Shown: piece after piece, positions 1 through 6,444 of the stretch
Position numbering within the stretch: the first letter of the stretch is position 1
Layout of the letters: every line of letters starts with the position of its first letter
Source: Cyanobacteriota bacterium
Lineage (GTDB): Bacteria > Cyanobacteriota > Cyanobacteriia > Phormidesmidales > Phormidesmidaceae
Length of the DNA: 13,242 bases
Reading direction: 5' to 3'
Assembly (NCBI GenBank): GCA_027483425.1
Contig: JAIXUR010000045.1
Location: forward strand, 1-13,242
Notes under the pieces: generated by a model
Seen by the model: only the letters and a program-made list of their open reading frames with translations
Told to the model about the DNA's origin: nothing
The model's database searches: none
Translations under genes and position numbers: made by a program

Positions 1-7
1 AGAACAT

Positions 8-96
8 CGGTACAGAAACCCGGTTTCTGGGCCAGAAGGCAAGTCATATCGTTAGCGCAGTGGCCCAGAAACCGGGTTTTTAGCCATGCTGTACCG
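8..96. repeat. Long imperfect inverted repeat (cyanobacterial intergenic hairpin)
   Basis: Two 19-base arms are perfect reverse complements: 16-34 (AAACCCGGTTTCTGGGCCA) and 61-79. Outside them 8-15 (CGGTACAG) pairs perfectly with 89-96 (CTGTACCG), with a 9-base bulge at 80-88 on the 3' side and a 26-base loop at 35-60. That makes 27 paired bases in one element. The core AGAAACCCGGTTTCT is itself palindromic, so alternative small hairpins at each arm are possible. From general knowledge, this type of AGAAACCGGGTTTCT sequence recurs between genes in many cyanobacteria; copy number here cannot be seen. It could be a MITE-like element or act as an RNA hairpin. It lies about 150 bases beyond the rbcR stop, so it might also end that transcript. 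Confidence 0.75.
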
Positions 97-242
97 GTGC
101 TCTAGCACCCTAGGGCCAGAGTTTCCAAGAGGTTTCTCAGCCCTCTGTAGCCCCGTGGCTTGCGAACGACGGGCCGCCCGCACCATACATTCGCCGGGCA
201 ATTTCGCCAGAGAGGACGAGGACGCTAGCCGGGGGCCAATCC
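97..242. other. Intergenic stretch downstream of rbcR
   Basis: No gene is supported here. Reading frames on the minus strand that cover it are run-through frames overlapping rbcR with Pro/Ser-rich, non-homologous translations. A weak CCCGT/ACGGG inverted pair (about 152-172) is the only local structure noticed. The stretch separates the 1-100 hairpin from the rbcR stop codon. Confidence 0.4.
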
Positions 243-1265
243 CTAGGAGCTGAGATTAAGGGGCTCGGGGGGTGGGGTGACCAGTTTGGTGCCGTTCTTC
301 TCGGCCCCATTTTTGTCCGCACCGATGGGCTTAAAGTTGAGGGGCAGGTTGGTAAACTGGGGCAAAATTTCGGTGGTAAAGGCGGCAGCAGCCTTGGAGC
401 GGTAGCGGTTGGGGTTGAAGATGACCGACAGGGTGCGGTTGACAACCACCGAATCAATCTTGGCCCGGTGCAGCACACCCATTTGCAGCTCTTTTTCAAT
501 CGCTGAGTTGGACACAAAAGCTACCCCTAGGCCCGACTGCACCGCCGTTTTAATGGCCTCAATGGAGTTGAGCTCCATCTCAATTTTGAGGCGGCGAGTT
601 TCGATGCCGCAGCGGGTCAGCACCTGGTCGATCACCTTGCGAATGGTGGACTGTGAATCCAGGGCAATAAAGTTCAGTTTGTAGAGGTCTTCGCGCTGAA
701 TCACCGCCTGGCTGGCCAAGGGATGGTACATCGGCATAATCAGAGCGAGTTCATCCTCGGCGTAGGGCACGCGTTCTAAGGAATCCTGCAGTTCAGGGGG
801 AATTTCGCCGCCAATAATGGCTAGGTCTACCTGGCCATTGGCCACACTCCAGGCCGTGCGACGGGTGGAGTGCACATGGAGCTGCACCGCTACATCAGCG
901 TACTTTTGCCGAAACAGGCCAATCATGCGGGGGAGTAGGTAGGTGCCAGTGGTTTGGCTAGCACCAATGATCAGGGTGCCCCCCTGCAGATTTTGTAGGT
1001 CGTCGATGGCCCGGCAGGTTTCTTGACAAAGACTGAGGATGCGATCGCCGTAGCTCAACAGCAAATGCCCCGCCTCGGTCAGCTGTGCCCGCCGCCCCCC
1101 CCGGTCAAACAGCGGTACATCTAGCTGGCGTTCGAGGTTTTGCACCTGCAGGCTGACCGCTGGCTGAGAGACATAGAGACTGTCTGCCGCTCGTTTAAAG
1201 CTGCCCTCGGCCGCAATTGCCTTCAAAATGCGCAACTGGTCAAGGGTAAAGGGAAGGTCAGACAT
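243..1265 (-). CDS. rbcR: LysR-type transcriptional regulator RbcR (CmpR/RbcR group)
   Basis: A 340-residue LysR-type regulator. The N-terminal helix-turn-helix spans about residues 5-62 (SFKRAADSLYVSQPAVSLQV), followed by the linker helix and a periplasmic-binding-like effector domain at about 90-300. The sequence is extremely close to my memory of Synechocystis sll0998 and plastid ycf30/RbcR, including GGTLIIGASQTTGTYLLPRM and MELNSIEAIKTAVQSGLG. Known role of the family: DNA-binding activator of Rubisco and other carbon-fixation genes, sensing metabolites through the C-terminal domain. The frame is open upstream to 1349, but the family starts MSDLPFTLDQLR, so I choose the ATG at 1265; an ATG two codons earlier (1271) is also possible. 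No strong ribosome site is visible. It is divergent from hrcA across about 500 bases, where LysR proteins commonly bind to control themselves. The last ~30 residues form a non-conserved polar tail. Confidence 0.93.
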   Translation of the reverse strand: MSDLPFTLDQLRILKAIAAEGSFKRAADSLYVSQPAVSLQVQNLERQLDVPLFDRGGRRAQLTEAGHLLLSYGDRILSLCQETCRAIDDLQNLQGGTLIIGASQTTGTYLLPRMIGLFRQKYADVAVQLHVHSTRRTAWSVANGQVDLAIIGGEIPPELQDSLERVPYAEDELALIMPMYHPLASQAVIQREDLYKLNFIALDSQSTIRKVIDQVLTRCGIETRRLKIEMELNSIEAIKTAVQSGLGVAFVSNSAIEKELQMGVLHRAKIDSVVVNRTLSVIFNPNRYRSKAAAAFTTEILPQFTNLPLNFKPIGADKNGAEKNGTKLVTPPPEPLNLSS

Positions 1266-1359
1266 GGGCATTAACCCTAACGTACGATAATCCTGGGATG
1301 CCAACAAACCATGATGGTAATACAGGCCGATCCCCTTGATGTCGCTCACACTTAATGTC

Positions 1360-1385
1360 GCCGAATGTTGCCGCCGAATGTCGCC
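1360..1385. repeat. 13-base tandem repeat upstream of rbcR
   Basis: GCCGAATGTTGCC (1360-1372) is followed immediately by GCCGAATGTCGCC (1373-1385), one mismatch. A partial further copy, AATGTCGCC, precedes it at 1354-1362. It lies about 95-120 bases upstream of the rbcR start codon, where it may fall in the promoter or 5' leader. Confidence 0.8.
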
Positions 1386-1487
1386 GCAACGTCCCCCAGT
1401 AACGTAATGGCCCCAGGCCCAGTGGTGAATTCAGCCTGCCATCCCTAGATTACTTGGTTCGGGACACTCAACACCAAAATTTAGACC

Positions 1488-1529
1488 AGGATCCCCAAGG
1501 ATTTATAAAATGTCAGAGGATCCCGAAGG
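1488..1529. repeat. 13-base direct repeat flanking a TATAAA block
   Basis: AGGATCCCCAAGG (1488-1500) and AGGATCCCGAAGG (1517-1529) differ at one position and are offset by 29 bases. The AT-rich TTTATAAAAT at 1502-1511 lies between them. The arrangement could be a paired protein-binding site around a promoter, but no regulator can be named. Confidence 0.6.
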
Positions 1530-1763
1530 TTCTGAATTGGCCCGGCATCCTTGAGACCGATCTGATCGCGAGGAAGCTATCCAGGCCCAAGATCCGAACC
1601 AGGCAACCCCGCGCCCGATAACAAGCGCCCTCCAGGTTGAGTTAAGCCAGCTGATAGCAGGACGGGGGGCAAGACCTGCCACCCAGTGCGACTAGATACC
1701 GAACCCCAGAAAACATCTGTTATGGTAAGGCAACGCCGTAGTTGAGTTTTGTACTAACCCCCT

Positions 1764-2888
1764 ATGGACTCTGCCTTCTCCCTGAGTGCTCGCCATGAGC
1801 AGGTGCTACAGGCCACCATTCGCCACTACATTGCCACGGCAGAGCCGGTGGGATCACGGGCCTTGGCCCAGGAATATGACCTGAAGGTGAGTCCGGCCAC
1901 GGTGCGTAATACCATGGGGCTGCTCGAAAAGCACGGCCTCCTTTACCAGCCCCACACCTCATCGGGGCGAGTGCCCTCAGATTCTGGCTATCGGCTCTAT
2001 GTCAATCGACTCATGTCGCCGTCGCTCCAGGTTGGCCGCCGGGTCGATGCGGCCCTGTCAGAGGAACTGGATTGGATGGGGCGCAGCCTGGAGGCGCTAT
2101 TGAAGGAAGCAACTCAGATTTTGGCCCAAATCAGCGGCTATCTGGCCCTGGTCACAGTGCCCCAGTCCAATACGGTGTTGATTCGCCACATTCAGCTGGT
2201 GACGGTAGAGGGCGGGCAGGTGCTAATGGTAGTGTTGCTCGACTCGTTGGCCACCCAGTCGGTGGTGGTGAAACTGCCGTCGCTAACGCCCTCCACCCCA
2301 GAAACTACTCCAGAACCGGGCAGCCGCGACCTAGAGCTCCTGTCGAATTTTTTGATCCATCACCTGCGGGGGCGTCCCTTGGCCGATGTGGCCACCCTCA
2401 ACTGGGATGAACTGGATACCGAGTTTCAGCCTTTTGGGGCACTGTTGTGCCAGGCGCTGACTAACTTGGCCCAGCGATCGCAGGCGGCTGAGACACCCCA
2501 ATTCGTGGTGAGTGGCCTGGCCGAGGTACTACGCCAGCCCGAGTTTTCAGACGCCCAGCGCATTCAAGCGATTGTGCGGTTGCTAGAAGAGGATCAATCG
2601 CAGCTGTGGCCGCTCTTCTTTGCCACCCCACCCTTGGCCAACCAGATGCTGAATGGCCTAGATATCAATGGCCTGGCGATTAAAGGCGTGGACGTCAATG
2701 TGTGGATTGGCACTGAAAATCCCCTAGAGCCTATGCAAGGCTGTGCTCTGGTGGTGTCTAACTACACCCGCCGCGATACCGCCGTTGGGAGTGTCGGCGT
2801 ACTGGGGCCCACCCGCATGGTCTACGAAAACGCCGTGGCGGTGGTCAAGTCCGCCGCCGATTACCTATCCACGGCCCTCAGCGATTAG
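1764..2888 (+). CDS. hrcA: Heat-inducible transcription repressor HrcA
   Basis: A 374-residue protein matching HrcA. The N-terminal winged helix (about 1-85) carries the diagnostic stretch KVSPATVRNTMGLLEKHGLL and PHTSSGRVPSDSGYRLYV (residues 63-80). The central and C-terminal GAF-like/dimerisation region ends in the typical GPTRMVYENAVAVVKSAADYLS. Family role: a dimeric repressor that binds CIRCE upstream of groESL-type chaperone genes, kept active by GroEL and released on heat shock. The length is slightly above the usual ~340-350, as is common in cyanobacteria, with an insertion around the SLTPSTPETTPEPGS linker. The start ATG at 1764 is supported by the family N-terminus; no clear Shine-Dalgarno precedes it. 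No CIRCE is visible upstream, so its targets are probably elsewhere. The DUF4126 gene follows on the same strand after 107 bases. Confidence 0.95.
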   Translation: MDSAFSLSARHEQVLQATIRHYIATAEPVGSRALAQEYDLKVSPATVRNTMGLLEKHGLLYQPHTSSGRVPSDSGYRLYVNRLMSPSLQVGRRVDAALSEELDWMGRSLEALLKEATQILAQISGYLALVTVPQSNTVLIRHIQLVTVEGGQVLMVVLLDSLATQSVVVKLPSLTPSTPETTPEPGSRDLELLSNFLIHHLRGRPLADVATLNWDELDTEFQPFGALLCQALTNLAQRSQAAETPQFVVSGLAEVLRQPEFSDAQRIQAIVRLLEEDQSQLWPLFFATPPLANQMLNGLDINGLAIKGVDVNVWIGTENPLEPMQGCALVVSNYTRRDTAVGSVGVLGPTRMVYENAVAVVKSAADYLSTALSD

Positions 2889-2953
2889 GAGAATCCCTCG
2901 TATAGTGTTGGCCAGATGCTTAGGACACGAGACGCTGACATCGCCAAAACTAG

Positions 2954-2991
2954 GCCGCTATCTGGCTCGCCATCGCTCCGTAGCGGGGGAG
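2954..2991 (+). promoter_or_regulatory. Strong ribosome binding site within a small hairpin
   Basis: GGGGGAG (2985-2991) lies four bases before a GTG codon and decides the start of the DUF4126 gene. CCGCTA (2954-2959) is complementary to TAGCGG (2981-2986), so a six-pair stem could touch the first bases of this site. That possible masking is only a suggestion. Confidence 0.4.
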
Positions 2992-2995
2992 AACC

Positions 2996-3532
2996 GTGAT
3001 CATCACCGAACTATTGGCCATTTTGTCGATCGCGGCGGCCACGGGGTTGCGGTTGGCCCTGCCCCTGCTACTGATTGGCCTTATGTCTGGCCCTCAGCTG
3101 TGGTCTAATGTGCCGCTGCTGTCACGGCTACCGCCGGCCCTGGTGCTGGGGGTGCTGGCGACCTGGTCCATGGCGGAACTTATGCTGTCTAAGGATCGCT
3201 ACAGTCAGCGACTGTTTCAGATTTTAGAGCTGACGCTCAGCCCAGGAGTTGGGGCCGTGGCCGGTATTGGGGTAGCTAGAACCCTCGGCCTAGACAGCTG
3301 GCTCCACTGGCCAATCGGTATCACCAGTGCCCTAGTAGCCCTGGTGCTCCAACTGCTCCAGGTGGGTCTCTTCTACCGGCCCCGCCGGCCACCCCTGTGG
3401 GCTTTTTTCGTCGTTGATGGACTCTGCATTGTGCTGGCGGTGTTTGCCTTCGATGCCCCCAACCAGGGGGGCATTATCGCCCTAGTGATGCTGTGGTTGG
3501 TGATCCGCACGGCATACCTATGGCGTCGCTGA
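2996..3532 (+). CDS. DUF4126 family integral membrane protein
   Basis: A 178-residue very hydrophobic protein, starting at GTG behind a GGGGGAG ribosome site. Likely membrane segments are at about 5-30, 46-66, 80-100, 104-127, 133-152 and 157-176. Features in common with cyanobacterial DUF4126 proteins as I remember them are the N-terminal ITELLAILSIAAATGLRLALPLLLIGL, the LSPGVGAVAGIGVART loop (GxGA-type glycine-rich) and the terminal VIRTAYLW. The function of this family is not established; I do not assign one. It is in the same direction as hrcA with a 107-base gap, so co-transcription is possible but unproven. It is convergent with hemH, 58 bases away. The alternative is an unrelated small polytopic protein. 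Confidence 0.8.
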   Translation: MIITELLAILSIAAATGLRLALPLLLIGLMSGPQLWSNVPLLSRLPPALVLGVLATWSMAELMLSKDRYSQRLFQILELTLSPGVGAVAGIGVARTLGLDSWLHWPIGITSALVALVLQLLQVGLFYRPRRPPLWAFFVVDGLCIVLAVFAFDAPNQGGIIALVMLWLVIRTAYLWRR

Positions 3533-3590
3533 CTCGGGCGGCCACGATGCGCTTAAAGGCCAGATGAATGGCCCACGGCCGATCTCACCC

Positions 3591-4754
3591 CTAGAGAATA
3601 CCCACAAAGTGCAGAGGGCCGTGGCCACTCACCAGCTCTAGCAGCAGGGCCAAAAAGCCTAGCATCGCCAACCGCCCATTCCAGACCTCGGCGACGGGGG
3701 TCAGCCCCCAGGCCGAGCGCTCTTGGGGATAAATCTTGACCTTTTTGTCGGGCTCTACCACGTCGGAGAAGAGCTGGCGAGGGGCCTCCAGGGCCTCGGC
3801 AACCAGGTCAGCCAGGTCGGCAATGAAACGGGGATGGGTGTTGAGGGCCGGTACCCGATGGAAGCCTTGAATACCTGATTCTGTGGCGATCTCGCGATAT
3901 TCGATATCGATTTCTTGCAGGGTCTCGATGTGCTCGGAGACAAAGCTAATGGGCACTACCACTAGATCCTTGACCCCTTCATGGGCCAGGGCCTCGATCG
4001 CATCTTCGGTATAGGGCTGCAGCCACTCCACGGGCCCGACCCGACTTTGGTAGGCCAGGGTGTGGGGGTTGGGGCGGTTGAGCGCCGCCATAATCAGCTC
4101 GGTACAGTGCTCAATCTCGCGCTGATAGGGGTCACCGGCCTCTTCAACGTAGCTCACCGGTACACCGTGGGCACTAAAGAAAATGTGGGCCTGGTCAGGC
4201 TGGTCGAGCTGGTCGAGTTCCTGGGCGATCAGATCGGCCATGGCAGCGTTGTAGCCGGGGCGGTCGTACCAGGAGGGCACCACCGTGTAGACAATCCGCT
4301 GGAGGGAGGGGTCTTCGACCCAGAGCTGCTGCAGCAGGCGAAAGCTAGAGCCGCTGGTACTGATGGAAAAATGCGGGTACAGGGGCAGCACCACCAGCCG
4401 CTCGATGCCGTCGCGCTTGATCTGGGCTACGGCCTCTTCGGTGAAGGGGTACCAGTAGCGCATACCGATATAGATATTAGCCTCGGTACCCCGGTCGGCT
4501 AGCACCTGCTTCAGGGCAGCGGCCTGCTCTTCGGTAATGCGGCGCAGGGGCGAACCACCACCAATCTGCTGGTAGTTGGCTTGGGAGCGCTTGGCCCGTG
4601 AGCTAGAAATCAACCAAGCCAGGGGACGTTGGAGCCAGGGGAAGGGCAGGCGGATAATTTCTGGATCGGCAAACAGGTTGAACAGGAACGGGCGAACATC
4701 CTCGATCTGCTCTGGCCCCCCTAGATTGAGTAATAAGACCCCAACACGACCCAT
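3591..4754 (-). CDS. hemH: Ferrochelatase with C-terminal chlorophyll a/b-binding-like segment
   Basis: A 387-residue ferrochelatase (protoheme ferro-lyase). It inserts Fe2+ into protoporphyrin IX, the last step of heme synthesis, opposite Mg-chelatase at the branch to chlorophyll. Visible marks: N-terminal GVLLLNLGGPEQIEDVRPFL, the conserved FSAHGVP with catalytic His196, and SFVSEHIETLQEID with Glu277. The C-terminal extension (about 345-387) contains WNGRLAMLGFLALLLELVSG, with Glu356, Asn359 and Arg361 forming the CAB-type E-x-x-N-G-R motif in one membrane helix. This tail is typical of cyanobacterial and plastid enzymes and is known to matter for pigment binding and dimerisation. An acidic LDQLDQPDQ repeat at residues 181-188 comes from a short DNA repeat in the gene. 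It is divergent from the recombinase with only 72 bases between start codons, so the promoters share this gap; TTGTAG-N17-TACTTA on the minus strand is a weak candidate. Confidence 0.96.
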   Translation of the reverse strand: MGRVGVLLLNLGGPEQIEDVRPFLFNLFADPEIIRLPFPWLQRPLAWLISSSRAKRSQANYQQIGGGSPLRRITEEQAAALKQVLADRGTEANIYIGMRYWYPFTEEAVAQIKRDGIERLVVLPLYPHFSISTSGSSFRLLQQLWVEDPSLQRIVYTVVPSWYDRPGYNAAMADLIAQELDQLDQPDQAHIFFSAHGVPVSYVEEAGDPYQREIEHCTELIMAALNRPNPHTLAYQSRVGPVEWLQPYTEDAIEALAHEGVKDLVVVPISFVSEHIETLQEIDIEYREIATESGIQGFHRVPALNTHPRFIADLADLVAEALEAPRQLFSDVVEPDKKVKIYPQERSAWGLTPVAEVWNGRLAMLGFLALLLELVSGHGPLHFVGIL

Positions 4755-4826
4755 GGCACTACAGTGGTTCTAAAGTAAGTACGCCTATCTAGATTATCCT
4801 ACAAGCTGAATGAACAATTCCTGACG

Positions 4827-6005
4827 GTGATGGCTTCCCCTGCTGCTTTAGATGCTGCGATCGCAAAGCTCAACAACCGCCTGAAGGCGGCCCGCCTCGG
4901 TTTGCAGGTGGAATGCCGGGGCGATCGCCTCAACCTGCGGGGCACCCTGCCCCCCCGCACTGGCAGTGCTAAGACCCGCCCCCACCAGCAGCGCATTCCC
5001 CTGGGGCTGCCCGCCACCCCAACGGGGCTAAAGCAAATTGAGCAAGACGCCAAGGTGATTGCGGCCCAGCTGATCGAGCGGCGCTTTAGCTGGGCCGAGT
5101 ACCTGGCCCAGGCCGAGGTGCGATCGCCGGAAACCATGCCCCTGGAGGAGCGCATCGCCCAGTTTAAGACCCATGTGATGGCTCGCCCCAGCCCCGATGT
5201 CGCGGCCTTGGCCTCGCGCAAAACCACCTGGGACAAAGCCTACGCCCCCTACCTAAAAAAACTCCTGGCCCAGACGAAGCAGCAGCCGCGACAGCCCTTG
5301 GATGCCGCCATGGTGGCCACCCTTGAGGCCCTAGCGCCCCACTCCCGCAGCCGCCAGGTGGCCTGCACGGCCTTCAAGGCCTTTGCCGCCTTCCAGGGGA
5401 TGACGCTACCAGACCAGATCGACAGCCTGGGGGGGCGGTATGGTAACAGCAAAACCCAGCGCCGGATGCTGCCCTCCGACGAAGTCATTGTCGAATGGTA
5501 CGATCGCATCCCCAACCCAACCTGGCGCTACGTGTACGGCATCATGGCCACCTACGGTCTGCGCAACCACGAGGTGTTTTTTTGCGACTATCAGGCACTG
5601 CGTCAGGGCGATCCCGAGGGCCGCATCACCGTGCTCGAAACCACCAAGACCGGTCTTCACGACGTATGGCCCTTTTACCCCGAGTGGATCGATCGGTTCA
5701 ACCTGGGCCAGGGTACCCTGCCGCCGATTGCCACCGATCTGGCCACGACCACCCTCCAGCGCATTGGCCAGCAGGTCGCCATTCAGTTTAAGCGCTATGG
5801 CGTGCCCTTCTCGCCCTACGACCTGCGCCATGCCTGGGCGGTACGCACCATCCACTTTGGCCTAGCCGATACCGTGGCCGCCCGCATGATGGGCCATTCG
5901 GTGGCGATCCACAACCGCACCTACCACCGTTGGATTACCCACCGTGACCAGCAGGCGGCGGTACAGGCGGCCCTCCAGCGCGGCGGCTGGCAGGCTCCTG
6001 TCTAG
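4827..6005 (+). CDS. Tyrosine recombinase / site-specific integrase (R-Y-R-Y type)
   Basis: A 392-residue phage-integrase family protein. The N-terminal part (about 1-120) is basic and resembles the Arm/SAM-like region; the core-binding region is about 125-200; the catalytic domain is about 210-380. Catalytic positions seen: Arg246 in ATYGLRNHEVF, Lys274 in ETTKTGL, Arg334 in SPYDLRHAWAVR, His357 in MMGHSVA and the nucleophile Tyr366 in NRTYHRW. The usual first His of HxxR is Tyr331. As I recall, the heterocyst excisases XisA and XisC share this replacement. Its DNA target is unknown; no recognisable attachment sites or phage genes surround it, so it may be a resident chromosomal cyanobacterial recombinase rather than a prophage remnant. 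HIP1 sites at 4857, 4921 and 5120 suggest long residence. The start is GTG 4827 or the adjacent ATG 4830; no strong Shine-Dalgarno. The stop codon lies in a 12-base tandem duplication. Confidence 0.88.
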   Translation: MMASPAALDAAIAKLNNRLKAARLGLQVECRGDRLNLRGTLPPRTGSAKTRPHQQRIPLGLPATPTGLKQIEQDAKVIAAQLIERRFSWAEYLAQAEVRSPETMPLEERIAQFKTHVMARPSPDVAALASRKTTWDKAYAPYLKKLLAQTKQQPRQPLDAAMVATLEALAPHSRSRQVACTAFKAFAAFQGMTLPDQIDSLGGRYGNSKTQRRMLPSDEVIVEWYDRIPNPTWRYVYGIMATYGLRNHEVFFCDYQALRQGDPEGRITVLETTKTGLHDVWPFYPEWIDRFNLGQGTLPPIATDLATTTLQRIGQQVAIQFKRYGVPFSPYDLRHAWAVRTIHFGLADTVAARMMGHSVAIHNRTYHRWITHRDQQAAVQAALQRGGWQAPV

Positions 6006-6015
6006 GCTCCTGTCT
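5992..6015. repeat. 12-base perfect tandem duplication at the recombinase stop codon
   Basis: AGGCTCCTGTCT occurs at 5992-6003 and again at 6004-6015 with no spacer and no mismatch. The junction TCT|AGG creates the TAG stop (6003-6005) of the recombinase. With only one copy the frame would run on to a TAA at 6369-6371. Confidence 0.9.
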
Positions 6016-6125
6016 TGGGGATTAATCCTGCATCGCGGCTGTCTGAGGCGGATTCGTCGGTATTGGAGGGTTGGCAGGGCCTGGAGGCCACCAGCATAGC
6101 GGGCTCGCCCCATCCCTGGCTGGAG

Positions 6126-6329
6126 CTAGCTGATATCAGCCACCCGAAACCCCATTTGGCACTTAAATTGAGCCGGATTCGGATTGGCCTGGTCTGGGTT
6201 GACCACCGGTTGGCCACAGTTCAGCACCCCCTGGTGCCAGCGGGGTTGGCCGTGGCGATCGGCCATCAGGCAGTTACAGCACACGGACTGGGGCGAGATG
6301 AGTTGGCTATCGGTCATTATTACCAACAT
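6126..6329 (-). CDS. Small Cys-rich hypothetical protein
   Basis: A 67-residue open frame not overlapping any other gene. The main support is translational: on the minus strand GGGAGGTGA (complement of 6335-6343), a near-perfect Shine-Dalgarno, sits eight bases from the ATG at 6329. A GTG at 6338 overlaps that site and is unlikely; ATG 6317 is a second internal option. The protein has cysteines at 17, 18, 20, 38 and 57 (VCCNCLMADRHGQPRW ... LNCGQ ... FKCQMGFRV), a spacing that could hold a metal ion, no signal peptide and no membrane helix. I do not recognise the family with certainty and assign no function. It is convergent with the recombinase (120-base gap) and codirectional with crhR, which ends 115 bases upstream of its start, so it may be transcribed on its own or as a tail of rimO-crhR. 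A short dyad pair precedes it. Confidence 0.68.
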   Translation of the reverse strand: MLVIMTDSQLISPQSVCCNCLMADRHGQPRWHQGVLNCGQPVVNPDQANPNPAQFKCQMGFRVADIS

Positions 6330-6346
6330 GACGGTCACCTCCCATG

Positions 6347-6378
6347 GGTTAGGGTCATAACCTTTTCCTAATCTTAGG
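6347..6378. promoter_or_regulatory. Two short dyads upstream of the small Cys-rich gene
   Basis: GGTTA-GGGTCA-TAACC (6347-6362) and CCTAA-TC-TTAGG (6367-6378) lie side by side, immediately upstream of the strong ribosome site of the small minus-strand gene. They are in the expected promoter/operator zone and could bind a dimeric regulator or fold in the leader RNA. On the other side is the end of crhR at 6445. No -35/-10 pair is convincing. Inference only. Confidence 0.3.
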
Positions 6379-6444
6379 ATGACCTATGGAACCTGCTGTG
6401 TGCTGCCATACGCAATCAAACGAAACCCATCAACTTAATTGGGT

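Larger units (their letters stand above)
1266..1763. promoter_or_regulatory. Divergent rbcR-hrcA intergenic region
   Basis: This stretch of nearly 500 bases has no supportable gene and must carry the promoters of rbcR (minus) and hrcA (plus). Visible items: an AT-rich TTTATAAAAT block at 1502-1511 usable as a -10 on either strand; TATGGT at 1721-1726, a 4/6 match to a -10 about 40 bases before hrcA, without a good -35; an ATTA...TAAT dyad around 1270-1292 just before the rbcR start, reminiscent of LysR-type sites; and two sets of short direct repeats listed separately. No CIRCE element (TTAGCACTC-N9-GAGTGCTAA) is present, so autoregulation of hrcA through a standard CIRCE is not supported. 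Promoter assignments are inference. Confidence 0.5.

Noticed and set aside
137..517. 126-residue minus-strand frame
   Set aside because: Pro/Ser-rich translation overlapping the 3' end of rbcR in another frame; no ribosome site or family resemblance.
1786..1794. GAGTGCTCG near the hrcA start, resembling half of a CIRCE element
   Set aside because: It lies inside the coding sequence and lacks the partner TTAGCACTC nine bases upstream.
3573..3625. CCACGGCC / GGCCGTGG inverted pair as a hemH-DUF4126 bidirectional terminator
   Set aside because: The 37-base loop, location partly in the hemH coding end and lack of T runs make it a weak terminator candidate.
3981..4502. 173-residue plus-strand frame opposite hemH
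   Set aside because: Antisense shadow of a well-supported ferrochelatase in GC-rich DNA.
5406..5855. 149-residue minus-strand and 141-residue plus-strand frames inside the recombinase
   Set aside because: Shadows of the recombinase frame, which contains all catalytic motifs.
6129..6140. 12-base palindrome GCTGATATCAGC at the end of the small Cys-rich gene
   Set aside because: It encodes the final Ala-Asp-Ile-Ser codons; short and without T run, so not a terminator or convincing operator.
6015..6371. 118-residue plus-strand frame after the recombinase
   Set aside because: In frame with the recombinase but has only a TTG start, no ribosome site, and is antisense to the better supported small Cys-rich gene; discussed only as the readthrough consequence of the duplication.
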